From: Chloroflexota bacterium
GTDB taxonomy: Bacteria; Chloroflexota; Anaerolineae; Aggregatilineales; Phototrophicaceae
DNA: 31,618 bases
Direction of reading: 5' to 3'
Assembly: GCA_010092805.1 (NCBI GenBank)
Contig: JAADYY010000478.1
Location: 1-31,618, forward strand
Below the pieces are notes generated by a model, which searched no databases, was not told the origin of the DNA, and saw only the letters and a program-made list of their open reading frames with translations. The position numbers were made by a program, and so were the translations under genes. Position 1 is the first letter of the stretch, and each line of letters opens with the position of its first letter. Positions 1 to 7,895 of the stretch are shown in pieces.

Positions 1-564
1 ACACTCGGTGGGCAGATCGTCGCGGGGCCGATCTATTCGGCGGTGGGGCGTGTGTGGCAGCAGACGCCCGCAGAGCGCGAACAAGACCTGGCGCTGCTGA
101 CCAAACACCTCAAGGATCTGTCGGCGTACGCAGCGGATAAGGGCGCGGTGTTGTGCCTTGAACCGCTCAACCGCTTTGAGACGAGCTTCGTCAACTTGGC
201 GGAGCAAGCCGTCGAAATCGTTGACCGCGTCGACAGCCCGGCCTGCAAGATCCTCCTCGACACCTTCCACATGAACATCGAGGAGAAGTCCATCGGCGAT
301 GCCATCCGGCTCGCGGGTGGGCGCATCGGGCACTTCCACACGTGCGAAAACGACCGGGGTGCGCCGGGTTCGGGGCATGTGCCCTGGGCGGAAGTGGCGC
401 AGGCGCTCAAAGATGTCAATTACGACGGGCCGCTGGTCATCGAATCGTTCACCAGCCAGGTCAAGACGATTGCCCGCGCCGCAGCGATCTGGCGCTCGTT
501 CGCGCCATCACAGGATGCGCTGGCCACCGACGGGCTGGCCTACCTCAAGCAGTTGATGGCATAG
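1..564 (+). CDS. Sugar (phosphate) isomerase/epimerase, TIM barrel, 5'-truncated
   Basis: Frame 1 is open from the first base to the TAG stop at 562-564, so the N-terminus lies outside the window and 187 residues are visible. The metal-binding pattern of the D-tagatose/D-allulose 3-epimerase branch of the AP-endonuclease-2-like TIM barrels is clear: a glutamate in LEPLNRFE, an aspartate in LLDTFHMN, a histidine in HFHTCEND and a C-terminal glutamate in VIESF. These enzymes use Mn or Mg to epimerise or isomerise ketoses in the cytoplasm. The exact sugar cannot be read from sequence. It is followed 8 bp later by a membrane protein and then by a second isomerase and a dehydrogenase, which suggests a sugar or polyol catabolic operon. 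The family is confident; the substrate is not. Confidence 0.88.
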   Translation, partial: TLGGQIVAGPIYSAVGRVWQQTPAEREQDLALLTKHLKDLSAYAADKGAVLCLEPLNRFETSFVNLAEQAVEIVDRVDSPACKILLDTFHMNIEEKSIGDAIRLAGGRIGHFHTCENDRGAPGSGHVPWAEVAQALKDVNYDGPLVIESFTSQVKTIARAAAIWRSFAPSQDALATDGLAYLKQLMA

Positions 565-572
565 GGCGCGAG

Positions 573-1310
573 ATGAATAGATATTGGTGGATCACACGGC
601 GGATGGGCGGGGTGGCGCTGATCATCCTGTTGGCCGGGCTGATCATTGGCGCGCTGACAGGCAGCACCTATACCAGCGTGATTGTACAGGCGATCCCGTT
701 TGTGGGGGCGCTGGTCGCGCTGATTCTCATGTTCGCGCTCAGCATCGTGCTGACCGCGATGCGCTTCAACGGCCAGATCCCGGCCCGCACCCATCGCCCC
801 ATTGAACTGACGCTGATCGCCGGGATTCTCATCGGCGTGGTGCTGCTGTTCCAGCCCTTCCACGTGATCGGCTACACCTATGGATTTCCGCTGCTGCTGC
901 TCTCGACGCTGGGATTCATTTTGTGGAGCCACGTGATTCCGAAAAGTGCGCAGCGCACCACCGGGACGTTCTCACGCGGCCAGCACTTGATCGGGGCAGC
1001 GGCTGGGGTGGTCGTTGCGCTGGTCATGTTTGGATTCTTCTTCACGACCGGCCAGCCGAGTGAGCCTTATGGGATGCGCCAGCGCGCCTGGGATTTCACC
1101 GACCCTGCGGAGCAAGCCGAGATCGCCGCTGAAGCACAAGCTGAGTTCGTGAGCGTGTCGGTGCCGTTTTTTGTGTTCATGAGCCTATTCCCTGGCACCC
1201 TGGTCTATTTCGTCGTCCGTGAGGCAGCGGCTGGCTCGGCACAAACACCAGATCAACCACAGCCCAATTTACCGTCTAGCGCAGCGACGCGGATGCGCGA
1301 TGCTGCCTGA
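573..1310 (+). CDS. Unknown polytopic membrane protein (245 aa)
   Basis: I chose the ATG at 573, 8 bp after the epimerase stop, because the upstream extension in this frame lies inside the epimerase gene. The protein starts MNRYWWITRRMGG and has about six hydrophobic segments: roughly residues 12-30, 36-60, 75-95, 100-117, 138-160 and 203-222. A polar stretch rich in Ala, Glu and Gln precedes the last helix, and the C-terminal tail is polar. No transporter signature, substrate-binding motif or catalytic motif is recognisable, and it is too short for an MFS or ABC permease. Its place between two sugar isomerase genes suggests co-expression with sugar catabolism, but that does not establish a role. 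I do not recognise the family. Confidence 0.75.
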   Translation: MNRYWWITRRMGGVALIILLAGLIIGALTGSTYTSVIVQAIPFVGALVALILMFALSIVLTAMRFNGQIPARTHRPIELTLIAGILIGVVLLFQPFHVIGYTYGFPLLLLSTLGFILWSHVIPKSAQRTTGTFSRGQHLIGAAAGVVVALVMFGFFFTTGQPSEPYGMRQRAWDFTDPAEQAEIAAEAQAEFVSVSVPFFVFMSLFPGTLVYFVVREAAAGSAQTPDQPQPNLPSSAATRMRDAA

Positions 1311-1352
1311 ATATTGCTGGCAGAGAATGCTAAACTCCAGGAGATTCTTTCG

Positions 1353-2264
1353 ATGAAACGCATTTCAATTGGATCATGGAACTTCAACATTGGCCCCTAC
1401 GCCGAAAACCCGGTGCCGTTTGATGAGGTGCTGCAGCGCTTGCAAGCGCTCAACTTCGACGGCATCGAACTCGGCGGCTTCAACGGCTACCCCAATCCCG
1501 ACAATCACCCCACCAAAGCCGACCGTGACGCCCTCCTTGAAAAGATGAAAGCGCACAACCTGGGCTTCTCTGGGCTGGCGGCGGATCTGTGGGGCGAGCA
1601 CCTGATCGACACAAATGATCAGAGCGCATATCTCGACGCCTTCACCAAGAATGCCGATTTCGCCCGTGACCTGGGCATCGGCGGCATTCGCGTCGATACG
1701 GTGCAGCCGCCGACGATCTTCGATCAGGTCGATTACGACACGGCGTTCAACCGGGTGGTCGATACCTGGAAAACCGCCGCCGACATCGCTGCCGAACGCG
1801 GTCTGTACGTCACCTGGGAATTCGAGCCGGGCTTCGCCTTCAACAAGCCGTCCGATATTGTCAAGATCCATGACGCGGTGGGCAAGTCGAACTTCGGCAT
1901 TATGTACGATACCTGTCACGGGCAGATGGTCGCTGTGGTGGGCGCGCGTCAGCCCGGCGAAAAAGAAACGCTGCCCGGCGGTCAGGTCGAATTTATCAAC
2001 ATGCTCAGCGGGCGCATCAACCACATCCACCTGATCGACTCGGACAATACCTGCCACAAGGACGCCGACGGCAACGACGAAACCTCCGCACACCCGCCGT
2101 TTGGGGCTGGCGTCCTCAACTTTGATGAATTGGTGCCGCTGCTGGTGAAGGAAGATGTCGGCCATGATTGGTGGACGATTGACCTGTGCTTCTGGGACGA
2201 TGCCTGGCGCTTCACGGAAACCTGCAAAACATACATCGATGAACTGAACCAGAAATACGGCTGA
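1353..2264 (+). CDS. Sugar phosphate isomerase/epimerase, TIM barrel (303 aa)
   Basis: The ATG at 1353 is preceded by AGGAG at 1339-1343 with 9-nt spacing, which decides the start over the longer frame at 1314. The protein is a full-length xylose-isomerase-like TIM barrel. It has the early FDGIELGGF strand, a mid-barrel glutamate in YVTWEFEPG, an aspartate and histidine in IMYDTCHG, and a histidine cluster in NHIHLIDSD, all consistent with a divalent-metal site. It is related to but clearly distinct from the truncated epimerase at the window start, and it has a long insert around VVGARQPGEKETLPGG. The next gene is a Gfo/Idh/MocA dehydrogenase. This pair recurs in inositol and rare-sugar degradation, where the dehydrogenase makes a keto-sugar that the isomerase rearranges. 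The substrate is unknown. Confidence 0.87.
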   Translation: MKRISIGSWNFNIGPYAENPVPFDEVLQRLQALNFDGIELGGFNGYPNPDNHPTKADRDALLEKMKAHNLGFSGLAADLWGEHLIDTNDQSAYLDAFTKNADFARDLGIGGIRVDTVQPPTIFDQVDYDTAFNRVVDTWKTAADIAAERGLYVTWEFEPGFAFNKPSDIVKIHDAVGKSNFGIMYDTCHGQMVAVVGARQPGEKETLPGGQVEFINMLSGRINHIHLIDSDNTCHKDADGNDETSAHPPFGAGVLNFDELVPLLVKEDVGHDWWTIDLCFWDDAWRFTETCKTYIDELNQKYG

Positions 2265-2291
2265 GGTTTGAGCGAATCCAGCCGATAAATC

Positions 2292-2325
2292 GCGTCGTGG
2301 GCGGTTCAAGCGCCGCTCACGACGC
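2292..2325 (+). terminator. Strong intergenic stem-loop
   Basis: Arms 2292-2304 (GCGTCGTGGGCGG) and 2313-2325 (CCGCTCACGACGC) form a 13-bp stem with one G-T wobble and an 8-nt loop. It lies 27 bp after the isomerase stop and 48 bp before the dehydrogenase start. There is no U tract, so it may be a weak or Rho-aided terminator, or an mRNA-processing or stability hairpin that sets unequal expression of the two genes. Confidence 0.5.
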
Positions 2326-2372
2326 ACAAGACAATCAGATTATTGACTCATCACAAAATTGGAGCGGCGACG

Positions 2373-3539
2373 ATGGCAACACCGTTAAATATTGGCATGA
2401 TTGGTTATGGATTTATGGGGCGGGCGCACTCGAACGCCTACCGCAAAGTCAATACATTTTTTGAACTTGAACATCAGCCCGTCTTGAAAGCCGCCTGCGC
2501 GCGCAAGGAAGCTGAAATCAAGACCTTCGCCGATACTTGGGGCTACGAATCCATCGAAACGGATTGGCGCAAACTGGTTGAGCGCCCCGACATCGACGCC
2601 ATCGATATTTGCGCGCCGAACAACCTACACCACGATATCACGCTGGCGGCGGCGGCCAACGGCAAGATGATCCTGTGTGAAAAGCCGCTGGCGATGAACG
2701 TTGCAGAAGCCGAAGCGATGACGCAGGCGGTTGAGCAGGCCGGGGTGCCGACGATGGTATGGTACAACTACCGCCGAGTACCGGCGATCTCCCTGGCAAA
2801 GCAGATCGTCGATGAGGGCCGGGTCGGCAGGCCGTTCCATTATCGCGCCACCTATCTACAGGACTGGACGATTTCGGAAAGCGTGCCGCAGGGTGGCCCG
2901 ACGCTGTGGCGGCTGGATATTGATGTGGCCGGGTCGGGTGTGACCGGCGATCTGTTGGCGCACTCGATTGATACGGCGATGTGGCTCAACGGCCCCATCA
3001 CCTCGGTGACAGCAGCGACCGAAACCTTCGTCAAGGAGCGGATGCACGCGGAAACCGGTCAGGTGCAACCCGTTGGCATTGATGACGCCTGCATGTTCCT
3101 GGCGCGGTTCGCCAACGGCTCAATGGGCACGTTCGAATCCAGCCGTTATGCACGCGGACGCAAGAATTACAACACATTCGAACTCAACGGCGAAGGCGGT
3201 GCCGTCTTCTTCGATTTGGAAGACCCGCAGTTGCTGCAATTCTTCGAGTACCAGCAGTTGCAGTCTGGCAAAAAGGTCGAGGATCACCTGACGGGTTGGC
3301 GCAGCATCCACGTCTCGAACTTCGAGCACCCGTACATGGATCGCTATTGGGTGCCGGGCACGACCATCGGCTATGAGCACACCTTCATCAACGCGCTGGC
3401 CGATTTCATCGCGGGGGTCGAAAGCGGCAACCATACGCAGCCTGATTACCGCAATGCGCTGCAAACGCAGAAAGTGTGCGACGCCGTGATCGAGTCGGCA
3501 AAAACCGGGCAGTGGGTCAACACAAACGTCGAACTGTAA
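2373..3539 (+). CDS. Gfo/Idh/MocA family NAD(P)-dependent oxidoreductase (388 aa)
   Basis: The start is the ATG at 2373, with GGAG at 2361-2364 and 8-nt spacing; the frame upstream to 2343 lacks such a site. The N-terminal Rossmann fold shows GYGFMG at residues 11-16. The family signature CEKPLA lies around residues 102-107, where the lysine and proline contact the nicotinamide. The C-terminal alpha/beta domain includes DLLAHSIDTAMWL, whose aspartate and histidine fit the catalytic positions. At 388 aa it matches the family. These enzymes oxidise sugar or polyol hydroxyls, for example myo-inositol 2-dehydrogenase or glucose 3-dehydrogenase. It is the last gene of the rightward sugar operon. 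The specific substrate cannot be assigned. Confidence 0.92.
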   Translation: MATPLNIGMIGYGFMGRAHSNAYRKVNTFFELEHQPVLKAACARKEAEIKTFADTWGYESIETDWRKLVERPDIDAIDICAPNNLHHDITLAAAANGKMILCEKPLAMNVAEAEAMTQAVEQAGVPTMVWYNYRRVPAISLAKQIVDEGRVGRPFHYRATYLQDWTISESVPQGGPTLWRLDIDVAGSGVTGDLLAHSIDTAMWLNGPITSVTAATETFVKERMHAETGQVQPVGIDDACMFLARFANGSMGTFESSRYARGRKNYNTFELNGEGGAVFFDLEDPQLLQFFEYQQLQSGKKVEDHLTGWRSIHVSNFEHPYMDRYWVPGTTIGYEHTFINALADFIAGVESGNHTQPDYRNALQTQKVCDAVIESAKTGQWVNTNVEL

Positions 3540-3565
3540 ACAAGCACATACGTTAACGCATTGAT

Positions 3566-3614
3566 CGATCAGCCTCTCTCATGTGCGTTGCAGCTCATGG
3601 ATCGAGGCTGATCG
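3566..3614. terminator. Inverted repeat between convergent genes
   Basis: CGATCAGCCTC (3566-3576) and its exact reverse complement GAGGCTGATCG (3604-3614) flank a 27-nt loop in the 90-bp gap between the converging dehydrogenase and SDR genes. The stem is symmetric on both strands, so it could stop transcription from either side. The long loop and lack of T runs make it a non-classical terminator. Confidence 0.4.
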
Positions 3615-3629
3615 TTGAGCTTTAGATCG

Positions 3630-4406
3630 TCACCAGGCGGTGTAGCCCCCGTCAATGACAAGGTTCGACCCGGTGGCGAAGCTTGCCGCATCCGATGCCA
3701 GATACCACACCGCATTCGCCACATCTGCTGGCTCGCCGATGCGACCCTGCGGCGTGTTCTCCAGCCACACGCTGCTCCATTCCGCTTTGCTGAGGCCCAC
3801 TTTGGTCAGTTCCGTGCCGATGTAGCCCGGCGATACCGCATTGACGCGGATGCCGCGCCCAGACCATTCCGCCGCCAGTGACTTCGTCATCATAATCACG
3901 CCCGCTTTCGAGACGTTGTACGCGGCCTGTGGCTGCGGTTTGTTGACGATAATCCCAGACATCGACGCGATGTTGACGATCACGCCGCTACCGCGCGCCA
4001 ACATATGCTGCCCCACCGCGCGGCAGCACCAGAACACACCATTGAGGTTGACATTGATGGTGTTGAGCCAATCGTCATCAGAGGATTCTTCAGCGGCGAT
4101 GTTCTTCACAATGCCCGCGTTATTGACGAGAATATCGATGTGCCCAAAGTGAGCGACCACCGCCGCGGTCATGGCCTCCACGCTTGCGGAGGTGCGCACA
4201 TCCGTCTCGAAGAATGCCGCGCGCCGCCCCAACGCCTCAATGTGTGCGACAGCCGCCTGACCTGTGTCAGTGTGAAATTCCGCGACCGCGATGTCTGCGC
4301 CTGCGCGCGCCAGCGTCTCGGCAATCGCCAGCCCAATCCCTCGGCCAGCGCCCGTCACCAACGCGATCTTACCGCTCAAATCCATCGGATTGGTAGACAT
4401 AGTCAT
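3630..4406 (-). CDS. Short-chain dehydrogenase/reductase (SDR), 258 aa
   Basis: This is a classical SDR with every hallmark: cofactor motif TGAGRGIG at residues 18-25, NNAG at 95-98, and the catalytic triad Ser150, Tyr163 and Lys167 in the YNVSK context. The C-terminal VSPGYIGTEL and GSNLVIDGG strands complete the fold, and the length is typical. It is a cytoplasmic NAD(P)-dependent alcohol/keto reductase. An acidic residue after the second strand (AVAEFH) leans towards NAD over NADP, but weakly. The start at 4406 has AGGTG 10 nt upstream; an in-frame ATG at 4400 is a minor alternative. It faces the sugar operon and lies downstream of tRNA-Arg on the same strand, so a sugar or polyol dehydrogenase is a fair guess. 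FabG-like activity is not excluded. Confidence 0.92.
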   Translation of the reverse strand: MTMSTNPMDLSGKIALVTGAGRGIGLAIAETLARAGADIAVAEFHTDTGQAAVAHIEALGRRAAFFETDVRTSASVEAMTAAVVAHFGHIDILVNNAGIVKNIAAEESSDDDWLNTINVNLNGVFWCCRAVGQHMLARGSGVIVNIASMSGIIVNKPQPQAAYNVSKAGVIMMTKSLAAEWSGRGIRVNAVSPGYIGTELTKVGLSKAEWSSVWLENTPQGRIGEPADVANAVWYLASDAASFATGSNLVIDGGYTAW

Positions 4407-4585
4407 AAGCTTATTTCACCTTTTGTGTAAATCGTTGCAAAATCATTTTCGACCCATCACGCTTTCGACGTCAGCGCAATTGGTGGATCGTCGTAAATTG
4501 TGGATGGACAGTCCGTAGGATACATCATTGGGGGCATGGTGCCGAGTCATAAGACTGACCCGCGAATGAGTCATCGTAGATTTGA

Positions 4586-4658
4586 TGCACCCAGAGGGAC
4601 TCGAAACCCCGGCACGTGGTTCCGAAGACCACTGCTCTATCCACTGAGCTATGGGCGC
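4586..4658 (-). tRNA. tRNA-Arg (anticodon TCG)
   Basis: The minus strand folds into a 73-nt cloverleaf. Acceptor GCGCCCA pairs with TGGGTGC (one G-T), D stem GCTC/GAGC has an 8-nt loop, and anticodon stem GTGGT/ACCAC closes loop CTTCGGA with anticodon TCG, reading CGN arginine codons. The discriminator is A and CCA is not encoded. The T arm is irregular: GGGGT-TTCGAGT-CCCTC leaves a T-C mismatch where the nearly universal G53-C61 pair should be, or equally an 8-nt loop on a four-pair stem. Confidence 0.93.
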
Positions 4659-4677
4659 TTGCAACCAATACAGAATT

Positions 4678-4705
4678 ATTGTAATCCAGTTCGCGCCGTC
4701 ATCAA
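4678..4705 (-). promoter_or_regulatory. Sigma-70-type promoter of tRNA-Arg
   Basis: On the minus strand TTGATG (4705-4700) and TACAAT (4683-4678) are separated by 16 bp. The predicted start falls about 13 nt before the tRNA 5' end. The -35 box overlaps the stop codon of the ATPase gene upstream, so the tRNA may also receive read-through. Confidence 0.6.
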
Positions 4706-7080
4706 ATGGCGATTCGCGCTTGCAGTTCGCGCTGATTGCGCTGTGTAACCGCCAGCCCCACCCGATCCGCGAGTTGGGTTTGCACCTGCGCGGCCTGCGC
4801 CAGCAGCGTATCGGCGTGATCGAGCGCGTTCAGCTTGATCAGCAGCGCCGCAAGATTTGCCTGCGCGCGCGCCAGCGCAAACACATCCCCCACCTGCTCA
4901 AGCAGCGTCACCGCGCTCGCCAAGTAGTCATACGCCGCGCTCACATCACCCTCCAGATCATAGCTGCGCCCGATGATCGTGTGCAGATTAGCCGCAGCGG
5001 CCAGATCCTCGGATGTGTGCGACAGCGCCTGTTCGGCAAGCGTGCGACATTGGGTAAACTCTTGTTGTAGCAGATGCGCCTCGCTGCGCAGCGTCAACAC
5101 ACGGGGCGTCTGCGGCAGTGATGCCAACATCTGCGCGACCGCCGCGCCTTCCTGCAAATCGATGGCGATTTGAGCCTCCTCCAATGCCAGCGTTTGCAGC
5201 AGCATCGGCGCCTCACGCCGCGTTAGATGCCGCCGTGCCTGTGTAAAGTGATCGATGGCTGCTCGATAATTCCCCCGCGAGCGCGCCAGAATCCCCCACT
5301 CGATCAGTGCGTTGGCCTGCGCCGTGAACGCGCCTTGCATCCCCCAAGCGCGCACCGCCCATGCCAGCAACTGCTCGGCGGCAGCCCATTCACCCAACCG
5401 CCGCAGACACACGCTGTACCCCAGCAGCAGATCTGGCGCGACTGACTCAACACCTTCAACCAGCGGCGCAAGGATCGCGCGCCAATTGGCCCACCGCCCC
5501 AACCGGACTCCGGCCCGACAGCACGCTTGCACCCACACCAACCGCTGATCGTCGCTGAGCGGCGGCCAACCAGTGCGCAGCATTTGCTCGACAACCGTCA
5601 GCAGCACGCCATCCGGTGCAGCCCGGCGCTCAGCCAGATGATCGAGCAGCAGCTGGACATCACGCTGGATGTTTCGCAACTGTGTGGATTGTTCCTGCAA
5701 AAAACGCTGTGCCGCCGTCACCAGCCAGCGCACCGACTCATCGCCGGTCGCTTGCTCCAGAATATAGCGCTGGCGCAGCCGATCAACCGCCGCTGCTGTG
5801 ATCAGCGGTGCCCACAGATCGAGCAACGCCTCAACCGGAGCGCGACCGCCGGGGAACAAGGCATAAGCGCACCACGCCCGCCGCGCCGATTCATCCAGTT
5901 GGGTGAGCACCTCCGCAAACAGCAGCGTTTGCACCTGCTGATCGATGGCGGGCCAGTGGCTGTAATTCAGGTGCCGCGCCGCCAGCTTGAGCGCCTGTGG
6001 GTTGCCACCGACTGCCTGGTAAACACTCGCAGCGGTCTCGCCCCACCCCTCGGCGGCAGCCGCGCCGCCAGGCAGCGCATCCCGAAACAGGGCGGCGGCT
6101 TCATCAGCAGCCAGCGGCGGCAGCGAGATATGCGCCTCTGTCGCGATCACTGGCACGAAGCGGCGGCTTGTCAAGCACACCAACGCTGGACTCAACCTGT
6201 GCAGCAGCGCGCGCAGCCCATCGAGATCATCGGCCAGCGAATCGATGCCATCAACAACCACCGCCGTTGACCACAGCAGCAGATAGTCACGCAGATCGAC
6301 CGCCGCCGCATCGTGCAGGAGTGTTTCGGTCAGCCGCTCACGGATGAACTGCACATCGCCAGGCGCATCCACCCAAACGACGGCTTCCAGCGCATCCGCC
6401 GCAATCTGGCGCTGGATAACCTGATGCACAAATGCGGTTTTGCCGATTCCCGGCGGCCCCGTGACGATCACGTGGCGCGGCGAGCGTGTGTCGATCTGAG
6501 ATTCGGCTATCGCCAGCAGCTCAGCGCGCCCATGTAAGCGCAGCGCCACACCCAACGGCAGCGCCGCCATCAAATGCCGCTGCCGCTGATCGCGCCGTGC
6601 TGCTGTCTCCGCTTCGGTCAAGCGGTCGGTGAGCAGCCGCACCCCGTACTGTTGATACCGACGCGAGGTCCGTGTATCAACGCCGAACCAACCGCTCAAC
6701 TGCTCCTGAGTCAAGTTCAGATCGGCGCGCACATAGCGATAGTACAGCAAACTCCAGGCCGCCAGATCGGTGCTGTCGGCCTGCCCATCGGCACGGATCG
6801 CGGGTTCGACGGCTTGCAGCGTCTGATCGATCTGCGGCTCAGGCAGCCCGAAGATCCGGCGCAGCGCCGTCAGCGCGTCGCCGATGAGATCAACCAGCAG
6901 CGTGCGCAGTGCGTAATCGCGGATGTGCGGGCCGGCTGGCAGCTCCGGGCGTGTGATCCGAAGCTCAACCAGCAGCAGGTGAGTTAACGGGTTCGCTTTG
7001 GGCGCAGATGCCGTGTACAGCAGCGTATCCAGCGCATCACCCACGCTCTTCGGGCTGATGAAGGGGGCCGCCGCGATCAA
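4702..7080 (-). CDS. NB-ARC/STAND-type ATPase with TPR-like C-terminus (792 aa)
   Basis: Three regions are visible. Residues 1-175 are mainly helical and contain a helix-turn-helix-like stretch, LTQEQLSGWFGVDTRTSRRY (about 123-142), suggesting DNA or partner recognition. Residues about 180-370 form the ATPase: Walker A GPPGIGKTA (208-216), Walker B VVVDGID (274-280), sensor TSRR (304-307) and the NB-ARC GGNPQALKL motif (358-366). The rest is helical with Ala/Leu-rich TPR-like repeats. Such proteins are signal-gated switches: ligand sensing by the repeats triggers ATP-driven oligomerisation. Many act as transcription regulators and some in defence. It starts with TTG at 7080, 15 bp after the GNAT-like gene, behind GGGAAG. 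It is the last gene of the ctpA-smpB run. Ligand and output are unknown. Confidence 0.85.
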   Translation of the reverse strand: MIAAAPFISPKSVGDALDTLLYTASAPKANPLTHLLLVELRITRPELPAGPHIRDYALRTLLVDLIGDALTALRRIFGLPEPQIDQTLQAVEPAIRADGQADSTDLAAWSLLYYRYVRADLNLTQEQLSGWFGVDTRTSRRYQQYGVRLLTDRLTEAETAARRDQRQRHLMAALPLGVALRLHGRAELLAIAESQIDTRSPRHVIVTGPPGIGKTAFVHQVIQRQIAADALEAVVWVDAPGDVQFIRERLTETLLHDAAAVDLRDYLLLWSTAVVVDGIDSLADDLDGLRALLHRLSPALVCLTSRRFVPVIATEAHISLPPLAADEAAALFRDALPGGAAAAEGWGETAASVYQAVGGNPQALKLAARHLNYSHWPAIDQQVQTLLFAEVLTQLDESARRAWCAYALFPGGRAPVEALLDLWAPLITAAAVDRLRQRYILEQATGDESVRWLVTAAQRFLQEQSTQLRNIQRDVQLLLDHLAERRAAPDGVLLTVVEQMLRTGWPPLSDDQRLVWVQACCRAGVRLGRWANWRAILAPLVEGVESVAPDLLLGYSVCLRRLGEWAAAEQLLAWAVRAWGMQGAFTAQANALIEWGILARSRGNYRAAIDHFTQARRHLTRREAPMLLQTLALEEAQIAIDLQEGAAVAQMLASLPQTPRVLTLRSEAHLLQQEFTQCRTLAEQALSHTSEDLAAAANLHTIIGRSYDLEGDVSAAYDYLASAVTLLEQVGDVFALARAQANLAALLIKLNALDHADTLLAQAAQVQTQLADRVGLAVTQRNQRELQARIAI

Positions 7081-7095
7081 CAGCGTCTTCCCAGT

Positions 7096-7893
7096 TCACC
7101 AATGCCCATCGGGGAACGTATTGACACTGGAATGGTGCCCGATGCGTTTGTACATCTGAAAGCCGGTGAATGGGTGCCCCAGAATCCCATCGTGGATGGC
7201 CCATGAGCGCGACCGCACACGCCGCCAGGCATCTGGGGGGCGAAAGATGTTGTCTGGCGTCAATTTTTGATGGAGTTCGCCACCCGGCTGGAACTCCTGA
7301 TGAATCCACACCATTTCTTTGTGGCCACGCACATAGCTGAAGCCGTAACGCTCGAACAGCACCGCGTTATGATAGGCCAGCGGCTCGATGAAAAAGACAT
7401 CATGGCCCATCCGCTCGATGAACGCTTCAAAGACCGGCACCGCCCGACCAAAGACTCGCAGCCCTGCACGCACCTGACCCGGTGCCAAGCCAGCACGCAG
7501 CGCCGCCGCTTCTGCCGCCAGATTCCGCGATGTGGTGCCGAGTTGAGTCGAATTGCCCTCTTGATCGACATCGATGTTGTAGCGCGGCGCGTCTGGGTTG
7601 TTGACGACCATCAGCAGCACCAGCAGTTGATAGTTGAATGTATCCGCCATGTTCAGGTACAGCATCGGGTCGAGGTCGGTGGCGCGCCGCCGCACCGTCA
7701 CTTCGAGTACGCGGCTGCCGGGCGGGCAGCGAAACCACACGACGCACTGCCCATCCACCGTCAGCGTCTGGCGGTCTACCCCATAATGGGTGAATAACCA
7801 GTCTGGCAGTATGGTTCGGTAAATCGCAAGCTTTTCCGCCTCCTGCAAATCATTGATCTCACGGATCGAACTCGGCCACAGCATTTGGGCCAT
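7096..7893 (-). CDS. Unknown protein with GNAT-like C-terminal half (265 aa)
   Basis: I prefer the ATG at 7893, 2 bp after the smpB stop and 5 nt after GGAG. A GTG at 7899 overlapping the smpB stop has no spaced ribosome site. The N-terminal half has short beta-strand-like segments (CVVWFRCPPGSRVLEVTVRR) and no recognised motif. Around residues 175-195 the segment AYHNAVLFERYGFSYVRGHK resembles the last alpha/beta part of GNAT N-acetyltransferases, where an Asn or Tyr precedes a GF strand. I cannot see the acetyl-CoA-binding Q/RxxGxG/A loop, so the fold assignment is tentative and it may be inactive or a different family. The tail has several His and Trp residues. Tight coupling to smpB and to the downstream STAND ATPase indicates co-expression. 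Confidence 0.7.
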   Translation of the reverse strand: MAQMLWPSSIREINDLQEAEKLAIYRTILPDWLFTHYGVDRQTLTVDGQCVVWFRCPPGSRVLEVTVRRRATDLDPMLYLNMADTFNYQLLVLLMVVNNPDAPRYNIDVDQEGNSTQLGTTSRNLAAEAAALRAGLAPGQVRAGLRVFGRAVPVFEAFIERMGHDVFFIEPLAYHNAVLFERYGFSYVRGHKEMVWIHQEFQPGGELHQKLTPDNIFRPPDAWRRVRSRSWAIHDGILGHPFTGFQMYKRIGHHSSVNTFPDGHW

Positions 7894-7895
7894 CG

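Noticed and set aside
1374..2327. 317-aa open frame opposite the second isomerase
   Set aside because: GC-rich shadow of a confidently assigned gene; no ribosome site or family motif.
4443..4664. Minus-strand frame starting with a PIAQWIEQWSSEPRA-type peptide
   Set aside because: It is a translation of the tRNA-Arg gene itself, a well-known false annotation.
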